A stretch of DNA of 18,081 nucleotides. Origin: JALZKA01 sp963725035 (lineage in GTDB: Bacteria; Actinomycetota; Thermoleophilia; Solirubrobacterales; 70-9). The stretch lies in NCBI GenBank assembly GCA_963725035.1, contig CAVRWX010000014.1:1-18081 (forward strand). Direction: 5' to 3'. Below, one piece after another: positions 1-8,453 of this stretch (position 1 is its first letter; each line of letters starts with the position of its first letter). The notes under the pieces are model-generated. The model saw only the letters and a list, made by a program, of their open reading frames with translations, ran no database searches and was not told the origin of the DNA. Made by a program: the position numbers and the translations under genes.

Positions 1-695
1 CGCAGCCGCTCGGTCTTGTCCTTGGCGGCGACCTCCACGTAGGCCTGCTCAATCGCGTCGACCGTGAGCTTCTTCGGTGTGATGCTGATCGTTACCGGGT
101 CGTACATGTAGCGCTCGGCGAGCTTCGCGATCGGAGGCGGCATGGTCGCCGAGAAGAGCGCCGTCTGACGCCCATTCGGGCAGGTGCGAAGGATCTTCTC
201 GACATCCTCGATAAAGCCGAGGTCGAGCATCTCGTCCGCTTCGTCCAAGACGACGTAGCGGACGGCCGTGAGGACGACGATGTGGCGGGCGATCAGGTCT
301 TTCATCCGCCCGACGGTTGCGACAACAACCTGGGCGCCGGCGCGAAGGCGAGGCGCCTGCTGCGCAATGGGCTGGCCGCCGAAGACGGCGACGACCTCGA
401 TATCCATGTGCTCCGCGTAAGAGCGAAGCGCCTGTGTGACCTGGATGCAAAGCTCGCGCGTCGGCGTGAGGACGATGGCCTGGAGCTCTTGCGACTCTGG
501 GTCCAGGTACTGAAGGAGAGGTAGGCCGAACGCCGCCGTCTTGCCCGTTCCGGTCTGGGCCTGGCCGATCACATCGTGGCCGTCGAGGAGCTCGGGGATG
601 GCTTGATCCTGAATAGGAGTGGGCTCGTCGAAGCCCAATTCATCGATCGCAGTCTGAATTTTCTCGGACAGGCCGAGTTCCTTGAACGTCCTCAT
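1..695 (-). CDS. DEAD-box ATP-dependent RNA helicase (3' end cut by window edge)
   Basis: ATP-dependent RNA unwinding enzyme of the cytoplasm, acting in ribosome assembly or mRNA turnover. Only the first 231 residues are in the window: RecA-like domain 1 and the start of domain 2. Visible motifs: Q motif (PTPIQ, residues 25-29), Walker A AQTGTGKT (46-53), PTRE (78-81), DEAD (151-154) and SAT (182-184). The usual TPGR of motif Ib reads TVGR (127-130), an uncommon change. The frame stays open to the window edge. The ATG at 693-695 fits the usual N-terminus of the family (short lead, then Q motif). It lies 14 nt after the stop of the quinone oxidoreductase on the same strand, so the two may be cotranscribed. 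The exact paralogue (RhlE, DeaD or CshA type) cannot be told without the C-terminal half. Confidence 0.93.
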   Translation of the reverse strand, partial: MRTFKELGLSEKIQTAIDELGFDEPTPIQDQAIPELLDGHDVIGQAQTGTGKTAAFGLPLLQYLDPESQELQAIVLTPTRELCIQVTQALRSYAEHMDIEVVAVFGGQPIAQQAPRLRAGAQVVVATVGRMKDLIARHIVVLTAVRYVVLDEADEMLDLGFIEDVEKILRTCPNGRQTALFSATMPPPIAKLAERYMYDPVTISITPKKLTVDAIEQAYVEVAAKDKTERL

Positions 696-709
696 CAGGA
701 AGGGAGAGC

Positions 710-1657
710 TTACGCGGCCGGGTCGAGCAGGATTTTGCCCTGCGTGCGGCGGCCGGCAAGGTCCTCATGGACCTGGCGCGCCTCCGAGAGAGGCCTGACG
801 CCGCCGATCACGACCTCGAGCTCGCCCGCGCCGACCGCGCGGAGAAGGTCTGAAATCCCCTTTCCGACCGCTGCCGGATCAGCGAAGAGGTGGACCAGCC
901 AGAAGCCGATGACGGCGCGGCTCTTGCGCATGAGCGACCCGGTTGCAACCTCGTTCTGATCGCCCGAGGCGATCCCGAAGGTCACCATGCGACCGAACGG
1001 GGCCAGCGTCCGCATCGAGGCCTCGAAGGCCTCACCGCCGCTCATCTCGAACACCGCATCGACCTGATTGCCGCCGTTCGCTTCCAGGATCGCCGACTCG
1101 ATGTCGTCTGCACGCGAGTCCGCCGTGGCGTCTGCCCCCAGCCGCTCCACGAGTTCGCGCTTCTCGGGGGACGATGCGAGGCCGATCACGCGCGCCCCAT
1201 GGCGCTTTGCCAACTGCACCGCAAGGCTCCCGGTGCCTCCGGCCGCGGCCTCGATCACGACGGTCTCCCCCGGCTCGAGGTGAGCGCACTTATGGATCAG
1301 CGCGTGGGCCGTCAGCCCCTGGAGCAGGATCGCGGCCGCCTGGTCGTCGGTGACCTCATCGGGCACCGGCACCAGCATCGCCTCGGGGACAGCCACCTTC
1401 TGCGCGTAGCCGCCGTTCATCAGCATGGCCGCAACCCTGCGCCCGTCGGGCGTACGCCCGGACACCTCCCCGCCCGGGATCAGCGGCAGCTCCTGCTTTG
1501 CGAGGTAGTCGTTCCGGGTCACGTGCGTGTCGGCGAAGTTCACCCCGCACCGCCCCACCTCGACGACGACCTCCCCATGGGCGGCCTCGGGATCGGGCAC
1601 GTCCACGTACTCCATCGCGTCCGCGCCGGAGAACTCGGTTAGCTGAATCGCCTTCAT
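710..1657 (-). CDS. NAD(P)H:quinone oxidoreductase-like MDR-family dehydrogenase
   Basis: Medium-chain dehydrogenase/reductase of the zinc-free quinone oxidoreductase branch, expected to reduce quinones or enones with NADPH in the cytoplasm. Its 315 aa match the usual length. An N-terminal GroES-like domain (about 1-120, with GRCGVNFADTH) precedes a Rossmann domain whose nucleotide-binding loop reads AAAGGTGSLAVQLAK (137-151). The catalytic zinc ligands of alcohol dehydrogenases are absent. The ATG at 1655-1657 starts directly with the family's MKAIQ beta strand. The gene diverges from the PfkB kinase across 46 nt and sits 14 nt upstream of the helicase. The true substrate cannot be read from the sequence. 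Confidence 0.9.
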   Translation of the reverse strand: MKAIQLTEFSGADAMEYVDVPDPEAAHGEVVVEVGRCGVNFADTHVTRNDYLAKQELPLIPGGEVSGRTPDGRRVAAMLMNGGYAQKVAVPEAMLVPVPDEVTDDQAAAILLQGLTAHALIHKCAHLEPGETVVIEAAAGGTGSLAVQLAKRHGARVIGLASSPEKRELVERLGADATADSRADDIESAILEANGGNQVDAVFEMSGGEAFEASMRTLAPFGRMVTFGIASGDQNEVATGSLMRKSRAVIGFWLVHLFADPAAVGKGISDLLRAVGAGELEVVIGGVRPLSEARQVHEDLAGRRTQGKILLDPAA

Positions 1658-1672
1658 GAGACCAGAGTCTTA

Positions 1673-1692
1673 CCCATCCGATGCCGGATAGG
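1673..1692. promoter_or_regulatory. Imperfect inverted repeat between divergent genes, possible operator
   Basis: CCCATCCG and CGGATAGG form 8-bp arms with one mismatch around a 4-nt centre, in the 46-nt gap between the quinone oxidoreductase and the sugar kinase. It overlaps the candidate -10 box of the kinase. A repressor binding here could affect both genes, but no regulator gene is nearby. A chance palindrome is possible. Confidence 0.25.
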
Positions 1693-1694
1693 CT
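1689..1694 (+). promoter_or_regulatory. Candidate -10 box (TAGGCT) for a leaderless sugar kinase transcript
   Basis: TAGGCT fits the actinobacterial TANNNT consensus and ends 9 nt before the ATG at 1704. Transcription would begin at or next to the start codon. No convincing Shine-Dalgarno sequence precedes this ATG, which favours leaderless initiation. No clear -35 is seen. Confidence 0.35.
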
Positions 1695-1703
1695 GCCGCG
1701 TTC

Positions 1704-2615
1704 ATGTCGCTGACCGTGGTCGGGAGCATCGCGTTCGACAGCGTGCGCACGCCGTTCGGCGAGCGCGAGCGCATGCTGGGCGGATCCGCCGTCCATTTCG
1801 CTCTCGCCGCGAGCTTCTTCTGCGACGTCCACGTGGTTGGGCCGGTTGGCGACGATTTCTCTGACGAGCACACGGAGCTACTGCGCTCGCGCGGGATCGA
1901 TACCTCGGACATCGAGCGGGTCGAAGGGGGCGCAACGTTCTTCTGGGCAGGCCATTACGAGCACGACCTGAACGTCGCTCACACGGACGACACGCAGCTC
2001 GGGGTGTTCGCGGACTTCGCGCCGAAGCTCTCCGACGCCTCGCGGAACGCCTCGACCTTGTTCCTGGGGAATATCCAGCCTGACCTCCAACAGGAGGTCC
2101 GATCCCAGTGCTCCGCGGCGCGGTTCGCCGCTCTCGATTCGATGAACCTCTGGATCGAGACGGCCAGGGACTCCCTCGTCGAGGCGATCTCGAAAGTGGA
2201 CTGCGTGCTTCTGAACGACGCCGAGATCAGGATGCTCACGGAGGAGCCGAACCTCGCGAAGGCCGCAAAGGCGCTGATGGCCATGGGGCCGAGCGTCGTC
2301 GTCGCCAAGCGCGGCGAGTACGGCGCGGCGCTATTCGACGCAGATGGCTTCTTCGCCCTGCCGGGCATGCCGCTCGAGGTGGTAAGGGACCCCACGGGCG
2401 CCGGCGACAGCTTCGCGGGCGGTTTTCTTGGGTACCTGGACGGACTCGATGGCGATGCGGATGCCGAGGGCTTCCGGAAAGCAATGGCCTACGGAACCGT
2501 GTTGGCGTCCTTCAACGTCGAGGAATTCGGCACCGAGCGGGTCTCCGGACTCAAGCGCGATCAGATCGAGGAGCGCCTCGGCGAACTGCGATCCATGACC
2601 TACCTGAAAGAATAG
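1704..2615 (+). CDS. PfkB-family carbohydrate kinase
   Basis: ATP-dependent sugar or nucleoside kinase of the ribokinase/PfkB fold (303 aa, normal length), cytoplasmic. The N-terminal substrate-binding glycine motif is GGSAVHFA (26-33). The C-terminal PfkB signature is DPTGAGDSFAGGF (229-241), with D235 as the expected catalytic base in GAGD. VDCVLLNDAEI (165-175) is the usual central strand-helix of the family. The ATG at 1704 begins right at the first beta strand (LTVVGSIAFD). Citrate synthase follows 42 nt downstream on the same strand. The substrate cannot be assigned; ribose, fructose, adenosine or another sugar are all open. Confidence 0.9.
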   Translation: MSLTVVGSIAFDSVRTPFGERERMLGGSAVHFALAASFFCDVHVVGPVGDDFSDEHTELLRSRGIDTSDIERVEGGATFFWAGHYEHDLNVAHTDDTQLGVFADFAPKLSDASRNASTLFLGNIQPDLQQEVRSQCSAARFAALDSMNLWIETARDSLVEAISKVDCVLLNDAEIRMLTEEPNLAKAAKALMAMGPSVVVAKRGEYGAALFDADGFFALPGMPLEVVRDPTGAGDSFAGGFLGYLDGLDGDADAEGFRKAMAYGTVLASFNVEEFGTERVSGLKRDQIEERLGELRSMTYLKE

Positions 2616-2644
2616 GAATCCCCCGACGCCTTAGCTACCCACTT

Positions 2645-2650
2645 AGGAGA
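2645..2650 (+). promoter_or_regulatory. Ribosome binding site AGGAGA fixing the TTG start of citrate synthase
   Basis: AGGAGA lies 7 nt before TTG at 2658. It is a strong Shine-Dalgarno at normal spacing and supports the TTG over any later ATG. Confidence 0.7.
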
Positions 2651-2657
2651 GACGAAC

Positions 2658-4006
<1,349 letters not shown>

Positions 4007-4010
<4 letters not shown>

Positions 4011-4345
4011 CCTACAGGCTCACTGTGCGCCAGGGCCCGAACGTGGCCAAGGAGAAGTTCGAGGACCTGGGCGAGGCAATCGCCGTGATGGAGCGGCGAG
4101 TGAAGGACATTCGGTCCGAAGGCCCGCTCGTTGCGCAGAAGATGCTCCGCGAGTTCGAGCCCGAGATCCAGGTCGCCGGGCGCGTGGAGATCTCGACCGG
4201 CGGCTTTCTGCGGTCCGGGGTGAGCGCCGGAATCGACGTGATGGGAGACGGGACGCTCGTCGCTTACCGCGGCGGCGTTCAGCGCGAAGAGCTAAACCCC
4301 GGTCAGAAGGGGCCCTTCGAAGCGGTGCGAAAGGCGCTCGGGTGA
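4007..4345 (+). CDS. Unrecognised small protein coupled to citrate synthase
   Basis: 112 aa, not recognised. It begins with a beta-strand-like segment (TYRLTVRQGPNV), then an amphipathic helix rich in charged residues (AKEKFEDLGEAIAVMERRVKD). The second half alternates hydrophobic and polar residues and is probably beta (VAGRVEISTGGFLRSG, AGIDVMGDGTLVAYRGG). There are no cysteines, no signal peptide and no membrane segment, so it is probably a cytoplasmic alpha/beta protein. The TTG start overlaps the citrate synthase stop (TTGA) and its stop overlaps the next start (GTGA), which argues for a real translationally coupled gene. GTG at 4025 is an alternative start but would cut the first strand. 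Confidence 0.75.
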
Positions 4346-4653
4346 CCGACGCTGATGACATCCCCAAGGGGAGCTACGCGGCCGGCCGGCGTGCGGCCCT
4401 GCCGCGCGGCGCATCGGAGCCGATCCGCGTCCATATCAACGGCGTCGAGCAACCGCGCGGCGAGGTCTGGGACGTCCGCAACGACACGATCGTCTTCACG
4501 CGCCCGATCATCAAGGAGAGCGTCTCGACGGGCCGCTGGCTCGCGATGTATCTGGGCCTGTTCGGCTCATACAAGAAGAACGAGCAGGTCGACGTCGAGT
4601 ACACGCTCGGGGGCGAGACAAAGCTCGCCGCCGACATCGAGATCACGGACTAG
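4342..4653 (+). CDS. Unrecognised small protein, last gene of the citrate synthase run
   Basis: 103 aa, not recognised. It starts with GTG inside the GTGA overlap with the preceding stop. The N-terminal 30 residues are low in structure (Gly, Ala, Arg rich). A beta-rich core follows (IRVHINGVEQ, EVWDVRNDTIVFTRP), then a short hydrophobic stretch (WLAMYLGLFG) too short and interrupted for a sure membrane helix, then VDVEYTLGGE near the end. There is no signal peptide. It ends 6 nt from the convergent beta-helix gene. The operon position suggests a link to the upstream genes, but no function can be given. Confidence 0.72.
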   Translation: MTDADDIPKGSYAAGRRAALPRGASEPIRVHINGVEQPRGEVWDVRNDTIVFTRPIIKESVSTGRWLAMYLGLFGSYKKNEQVDVEYTLGGETKLAADIEITD

Positions 4654-4659
4654 CCGCGG

Positions 4660-6123
4660 TCAGGCACCGGGATTTTCGATCGCACCCGCGTCGCACGGGC
4701 CGATCCGGGCGGTCCCAAGCTGGTCCTGCGCAGGCGGCGGGCAGCCTGAGGTGACGAGGCCGACCACCGGAGAGCCGTTCTTGGGCAGGTGGGTGGGCCC
4801 GTAGAAGTTGAGGGAGAACGCGCCGGGATTCTGAGCAAGGGGCTTGAGCTTTGGGTCGGCCACGAGGTTGGTCGAGATCGCTGGCGGAGTGCACGAAGCG
4901 TCGCCGAACACATTGAATTCCCGGATCCCGAAGTGGTCGTTTCCCTTGCAGTCCTTCTTGGGTCCGTCTACCACGGAAGCGCGGATATCGACGGTGACGA
5001 AATTCGGTCCAGTGGGCTTGAGCGCGATCGCTTTCCTCTTGCCTGAGATGTTCTCGGCGATCGTCACGTTGGTCAGGTCGACTTCCCCGAACGTCGTGTA
5101 CAGAGCGCCACCGCCGCGGCCTTGGCCCTTCGTCACCTTGTTCTCGCTGATCGTCGTGTTGGTGAAGGAGACCGGGTCGTCGGTGGAAACGTTTACGCCC
5201 GCTCCCCTTGCCGCTCGGTTGCCGCTGAGCGTCAGATCATTGATCACCGCGCTCTCTAGAGACTGCGTGAGCGTCAATCCGCCCCCTTCATCGGCTCGGT
5301 TAGAAGAGATTTCGGCTCGCGCGATCGAGATGGGATCCCGCGCATAGAGCCCGCCGCCCGTTCCCGTGCCTCCGCCCTTGACGCGCGTCACGTTGTCCGT
5401 GATCTCCGAGTCGGTGATCGCGGACTCGGTTGACCCGGCGGCGAAGTCCCCTTCGATGAAGATCCCACCGCCCACCGCGGAGGCCGTTGCATCCTTGATG
5501 TTGACGGCGTTCCTGCTGATCTTGCTGTGCTGAACGATGAGTGTCGCCGGGCCCAGCGACGCTATGCCTCCGCCGAACGAATTGGCTGCCGGCCCAAGGA
5601 TCTTGTTGTCGCGCACCGTCACGTTGTCGATCCCGAACAGGTAGTCATCAACCCGGACACCACTTCCGAGCTCGTTTCCACCGTCGCGGAGGCGCCCGCC
5701 CGAAATCGTCAGATCGGTCACGAGGGCACCGGGAACCAGCCCGGCCGGCACCGCGTTGCTGTTGATAACGCGGTCTGCGACCGTCTGGCGAATGATTGTC
5801 TGTTTCGGTCCGGCGCCGTCGATCGTCACCCCTTCGTCAAGGTCGAGGTCGCCCTCCAGAGAACTGGGCGTGTCACTAGGCGGCTGCGTCAGCTCATACG
5901 TGCCGGCGGGGATGACGATGTCGTCCAAGCCGGGATTGCCGTTGGCCGCCATCGTCGCCGCACGGACCGAGCACTTGCCGTTGTCCGCGGCGCAGATCCC
6001 GTCGACCTGGTTCGCGTCGAGCAGATCCTTCTTCGTGTCGACGATGAACGTGGTCGCATTGGCCGCAGGCGCAAACGCCAGAGCCGCCGTGATCGCAAAA
6101 CCTGCCAATCCCCCTCTGAACAC
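4660..6123 (-). CDS. Secreted right-handed beta-helix protein with CSLREA-like domain
   Basis: Exported 487-aa protein of unknown role. A signal peptide (about 1-23, cleavage after ANA) leads into a CSLREA-type N-terminal domain: TTFIVDT, a Cys pair, and CSVRAATMAAN (51-61) in place of the usual CSLREAI.AAN. The body is a series of parallel beta-helix turns with repeated phrases such as ITDSEITDN, AEISSNRA, LTLSGNRAARG, FTNTTISENK and LTNVTIAEN. The C-terminus (DQLGTARIGPCDAGAIE) resembles the end of extracellular beta-helix proteins with a choice-of-anchor domain. The GTG start has no well-spaced Shine-Dalgarno, but a TATAGT -10 box ends 7 nt upstream. Such proteins are usually surface or extracellular adhesins or polysaccharide-binding proteins; no catalytic residues can be named. 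Confidence 0.85.
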   Translation of the reverse strand: MFRGGLAGFAITAALAFAPAANATTFIVDTKKDLLDANQVDGICAADNGKCSVRAATMAANGNPGLDDIVIPAGTYELTQPPSDTPSSLEGDLDLDEGVTIDGAGPKQTIIRQTVADRVINSNAVPAGLVPGALVTDLTISGGRLRDGGNELGSGVRVDDYLFGIDNVTVRDNKILGPAANSFGGGIASLGPATLIVQHSKISRNAVNIKDATASAVGGGIFIEGDFAAGSTESAITDSEITDNVTRVKGGGTGTGGGLYARDPISIARAEISSNRADEGGGLTLTQSLESAVINDLTLSGNRAARGAGVNVSTDDPVSFTNTTISENKVTKGQGRGGGALYTTFGEVDLTNVTIAENISGKRKAIALKPTGPNFVTVDIRASVVDGPKKDCKGNDHFGIREFNVFGDASCTPPAISTNLVADPKLKPLAQNPGAFSLNFYGPTHLPKNGSPVVGLVTSGCPPPAQDQLGTARIGPCDAGAIENPGA

Positions 6124-6130
6124 AACTCCG

Positions 6131-6136
6131 ACTATA
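6131..6136 (-). promoter_or_regulatory. -10 box TATAGT for leaderless beta-helix transcript
   Basis: On the minus strand TATAGT ends 7 nt before the GTG at 6123. This is the best -10 match in the window and the spacing places the transcription start at the start codon. It suggests the beta-helix gene is transcribed on its own rather than only by read-through from the acyl-CoA dehydrogenases. Confidence 0.5.
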
Positions 6137-6167
6137 CGCCTCTTCTAATGAGGCTCTTGCAGGACAC

Positions 6168-7163
6168 TCAGCTCAGGCCGACGAGGGTCGCGACGTTGTC
6201 GCGATGCGCGCGGGCAGAGCCCATCATCTGCGCCGAAGCGCGGGCGCGCTTCAGGAAGAAGTGGACGTCGTGCTCCCAGGTGAAGCCGATGCCGCCGAGG
6301 GTCTGGATCGCGTTGTGCGTGACCGAGGTCGCGGCGTCCGAGGCGCGGGCCTTGGCCATCGAAGCGGCGATCGGCAAAAGGTCCGGATCGGCATCGGCGG
6401 CCCAAGCGGCCGAGTAGGTGAGCGAGCGGGCCTCCTCGACCTCCCAGAGCATGTCCGCGAGGCGGTGCGAGACGGCCTGGTAGGAGCCGATCGCGCGGCC
6501 GAACTGCTGGCGCTCCTTCGCGTATTCGACCGACATGTCAAGCGCGCGCTGAGCGACGCCCACGCATTCCGCAGCCAGCGCGATCTGCCCGACGCTGCCG
6601 GCGCTCGCGATCTCGCCCGGCAGGGGCTCGCCGCCGTCGGCCGTGACTCGGAAGTAGGCCCGCGTCGTGTCGATGAAGTCCAGCTGCTCGAGCGTCGCGT
6701 CGGCAGGCTCGACGAGCTTCGCGCCGTCGCCATCGGCGAGCACCAGGATGGAGGCGCCGCCCGCTGCGCCGAGGATCGGGTCGGGGTCGCGCGTCATCTC
6801 CGCCGCGCCGCGCTCCTTGCCTGATGCGATTCCCGGCAGCCACTTCCGCTTCTGCTCGTCCGAGCCAGCGGCCTGGATCACTGCGCCGGCGTAGGCGTTG
6901 GCAATGAATGGCGTCGGCGCAAGCGCGTAGCCAAGCTCCTCCTGGAGGATGATCAGCTCGACGGCACCGAGTCCCTCACCGCCGTACTCCTCGTCGATCG
7001 CGATGCCGGGCCAGCCGAGCTCGCAGATCGCATCCCACTCATCCCCGTAGGGCGAATCGGACTCGGCCAGCTCGCGTACTCGCTCAGGCTTGAAGCGGCT
7101 CGAGAGGAACTCGCGGGCGGTCGACTTGATCTCTCGCTGCTCGTCTGTGAAGTCGAAGTCCAT
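6168..7163 (-). CDS. Acyl-CoA dehydrogenase-like subunit lacking the catalytic Glu
   Basis: 331-aa acyl-CoA dehydrogenase fold, shorter than the usual 380. The N-terminal helical domain is clear (FTDEQREIKSTAREFL). The middle beta domain is shortened, and AEMTRDPDPILG replaces the usual EP..GSD flavin loop. The C-terminal helical domain is typical (QFGRAIGSYQAVSHRLADM, then TLGGIGFTWEHD at 288-299). Where active enzymes have YEGT with the catalytic glutamate, this protein has MMGSAR (313-318). This is the pattern of the non-catalytic partner in heterotetrameric (alpha2beta2) acyl-CoA dehydrogenases such as the mycobacterial FadE pairs of steroid degradation. The ATG at 7163 lies 2 nt after the partner's stop. 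A longer open frame upstream only repeats the partner's 3' end. Confidence 0.88.
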   Translation of the reverse strand: MDFDFTDEQREIKSTAREFLSSRFKPERVRELAESDSPYGDEWDAICELGWPGIAIDEEYGGEGLGAVELIILQEELGYALAPTPFIANAYAGAVIQAAGSDEQKRKWLPGIASGKERGAAEMTRDPDPILGAAGGASILVLADGDGAKLVEPADATLEQLDFIDTTRAYFRVTADGGEPLPGEIASAGSVGQIALAAECVGVAQRALDMSVEYAKERQQFGRAIGSYQAVSHRLADMLWEVEEARSLTYSAAWAADADPDLLPIAASMAKARASDAATSVTHNAIQTLGGIGFTWEHDVHFFLKRARASAQMMGSARAHRDNVATLVGLS

Positions 7164-7165
7164 GG

Positions 7166-8305
7166 CTACCTGAGTTTCGGGAGAGCGAGGACGCGCTCGG
7201 CCACGATGTTCTTGAGGACGTCCGTGGTGCCGCCCTCGATTGAGTTGGCGCGGGAGCGGAGAAAGCGGTAGGCCCAATCCGAGTCCTTGGCGAGCATCTC
7301 GGGGCCACCAATGTCCATCGCCAGCTCGGTCATGGCCTGGTGCGTCGAGGACCACTGAAGCTTCGCGATCGATCCCTCGGGGCCGGGGGTGCCCACCTTC
7401 ATCGTCGAGGTAAGCGCGCGGAGCGCGCCCATGCGAAGGCCCTCGATTCCGATCTTGAGCCGCGCGACCCTGTCGCGGACGAGCGGGTCGTCGGCCACGC
7501 CGCGCTCCTTGGCGAGCTCAACCAGCTCGTCGAGCGAGTTGGCGAGTCCAAGAGCCGCCGATGCGCCGAGGCCGGCGCGCTCGTTCATGAGCGTCGTGAT
7601 CGCAACCATCCAGCCGTTGCCCTCGCCACCGACGACGTTCTCGTCAGGCACCCAGGCGCCCTCGATGAAGAGCTCGTTGAACTCGGCCTCGCCGGTGATC
7701 TGGCGAAGCGGGCGAACCTCGATCTCGTCCTGCTCCATGTCCATCAGAAAGTAGGTGAGGCCCTTGTGCTTCGGCGCCTCGGAATCGGAGCGAGCAACGA
7801 GCATGCACCACTTCGCCTCGTGGGCGAACGTGGTCCACACCTTCTGGCCGGTGATCCGCCAGCCGCCGTCCTCCTTGACCGCCTTGGTCTTGAGCGAAGC
7901 GAGGTCCGAGCCGGACTCGGGCTCGGAGAAGCCCTGGCACCAGATCTCCTCGCCGGAGAGGATCGGCTCGAGAAAGCGTTCCTTCTGCGGCTCGGTGCCG
8001 TGCGCGATCACCACAGGGCCACCCATGACGAGCCCGAGGACGTTCGCGGGGCGCGGCGCCTTGGCGCGCGCGAGCTCCTCGCCGAAGATGGACTGCTCGA
8101 TCAAGGTGGCGCCGCGGCCGCCGTACTCCTTGGGCCACGACACGCCGGCCCAGCCGGCTTCGTGGAGCTTCTTCTGCCACTCGCGCTCGAACTCGAACTG
8201 GACCTGGTCGCCCCCGCGCGGCGCCGGACCCGGGTGGTTTTCAGAGAGCCAGGCGCGAAACTCGTCGCGGAACGCTGCCTCGGACTCGGTCAGGGTGAGG
8301 TCCAT
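7166..8305 (-). CDS. Acyl-CoA dehydrogenase, catalytic subunit
   Basis: 379-aa FAD-dependent acyl-CoA dehydrogenase that forms the trans-2,3 double bond of an acyl-CoA thioester. The fold is complete: N-terminal helices (LTESEAAFRDEFRAWL), GWAGVSWPKEYGGRG (51-65), the flavin and substrate loop QGFSEPESGSDLA (124-136), ITGQKVWTTFAHEA, and a C-terminal domain ending in SIEGGTTDVLKN, where E357 aligns with the catalytic base. It heads a tight pair with the Glu-less subunit (2-nt gap), so the two probably form one alpha2beta2 enzyme. The substrate is unknown. Mycobacterial relatives act on steroid side chains, but no steroid genes are seen here. The ATG at 8305 has no Shine-Dalgarno; a TATTCT box ends 9 nt upstream. 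Confidence 0.93.
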   Translation of the reverse strand: MDLTLTESEAAFRDEFRAWLSENHPGPAPRGGDQVQFEFEREWQKKLHEAGWAGVSWPKEYGGRGATLIEQSIFGEELARAKAPRPANVLGLVMGGPVVIAHGTEPQKERFLEPILSGEEIWCQGFSEPESGSDLASLKTKAVKEDGGWRITGQKVWTTFAHEAKWCMLVARSDSEAPKHKGLTYFLMDMEQDEIEVRPLRQITGEAEFNELFIEGAWVPDENVVGGEGNGWMVAITTLMNERAGLGASAALGLANSLDELVELAKERGVADDPLVRDRVARLKIGIEGLRMGALRALTSTMKVGTPGPEGSIAKLQWSSTHQAMTELAMDIGGPEMLAKDSDWAYRFLRSRANSIEGGTTDVLKNIVAERVLALPKLR

Positions 8306-8314
8306 GGGCGCGAG

Positions 8315-8320
8315 AGAATA
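8315..8320 (-). promoter_or_regulatory. Candidate -10 box TATTCT for the acyl-CoA dehydrogenase pair
   Basis: On the minus strand TATTCT ends 9 nt before the ATG at 8305, which lacks a Shine-Dalgarno. The spacing fits a leaderless transcript. The inverted repeat at 8329-8375 lies just upstream, across the expected -35 region. Confidence 0.4.
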
Positions 8321-8328
8321 TCTAGGAG

Positions 8329-8375
8329 CTCGTGTGTACTCCCACGTCCTCTCAGCGAACGCCCGAGTACACGAG
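8329..8375. promoter_or_regulatory. Inverted repeat upstream of acyl-CoA dehydrogenases, candidate operator
   Basis: CTCGTGTGTACTC (8329-8341) and GAGTACACGAG (8365-8375) are inverted copies, identical over 11 bases except for a 2-nt insertion (TG) in one copy, with a 23-nt spacer. The pair sits in the 148-nt gap between the UbiA-family gene and the dehydrogenases, directly upstream of their candidate -10 box. Acyl-CoA dehydrogenase genes in actinobacteria are often under TetR-type repressors with palindromic sites, but no regulator gene is in the window. It could instead be an mRNA hairpin if transcription comes from upstream. Confidence 0.4.
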
Positions 8376-8425
8376 AACCAGCGCGAGCGCCGCTTATGAT
8401 CCGCCTAGCCCGCTATCGGGCGCTC

Positions 8426-8452
8426 GGCGCCCCGGATGCGATCTCGGGCGCC
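8426..8452 (-). terminator. Possible hairpin after the UbiA-family gene
   Basis: GGCGCCC and GGGCGCC form a perfect 7-bp GC stem with a 13-nt loop, starting 1 nt beyond the UbiA stop on the minus strand. There is no T-tract after it. GGCGCC is also self-complementary, so chance is a fair alternative. Confidence 0.25.
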
Positions 8453-8453
8453 G

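Noticed and set aside
890..1642. Long plus-strand open frame opposite the quinone oxidoreductase
   Set aside because: It mirrors the codon pattern of the real gene, is rich in Arg/His/Gly/Pro with no domain, and the minus strand has clear MDR motifs.
4660..6123. Beta-helix repeats as a DNA repeat array or CRISPR
   Set aside because: The periodicity is at the protein level only; no identical DNA repeats with unique spacers are seen.
6139..6155. GCCTC/GAGGC hairpin between the second acyl-CoA dehydrogenase and the beta-helix gene as terminator
   Set aside because: Only a 5-bp stem with a 7-nt loop and no T-tract; likely chance.
6168..7355. Longer start for the second acyl-CoA dehydrogenase subunit
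   Set aside because: The extra 64 residues translate the 3' end of the first subunit out of frame; MDFDFTDEQ at 7163 is the standard family N-terminus.
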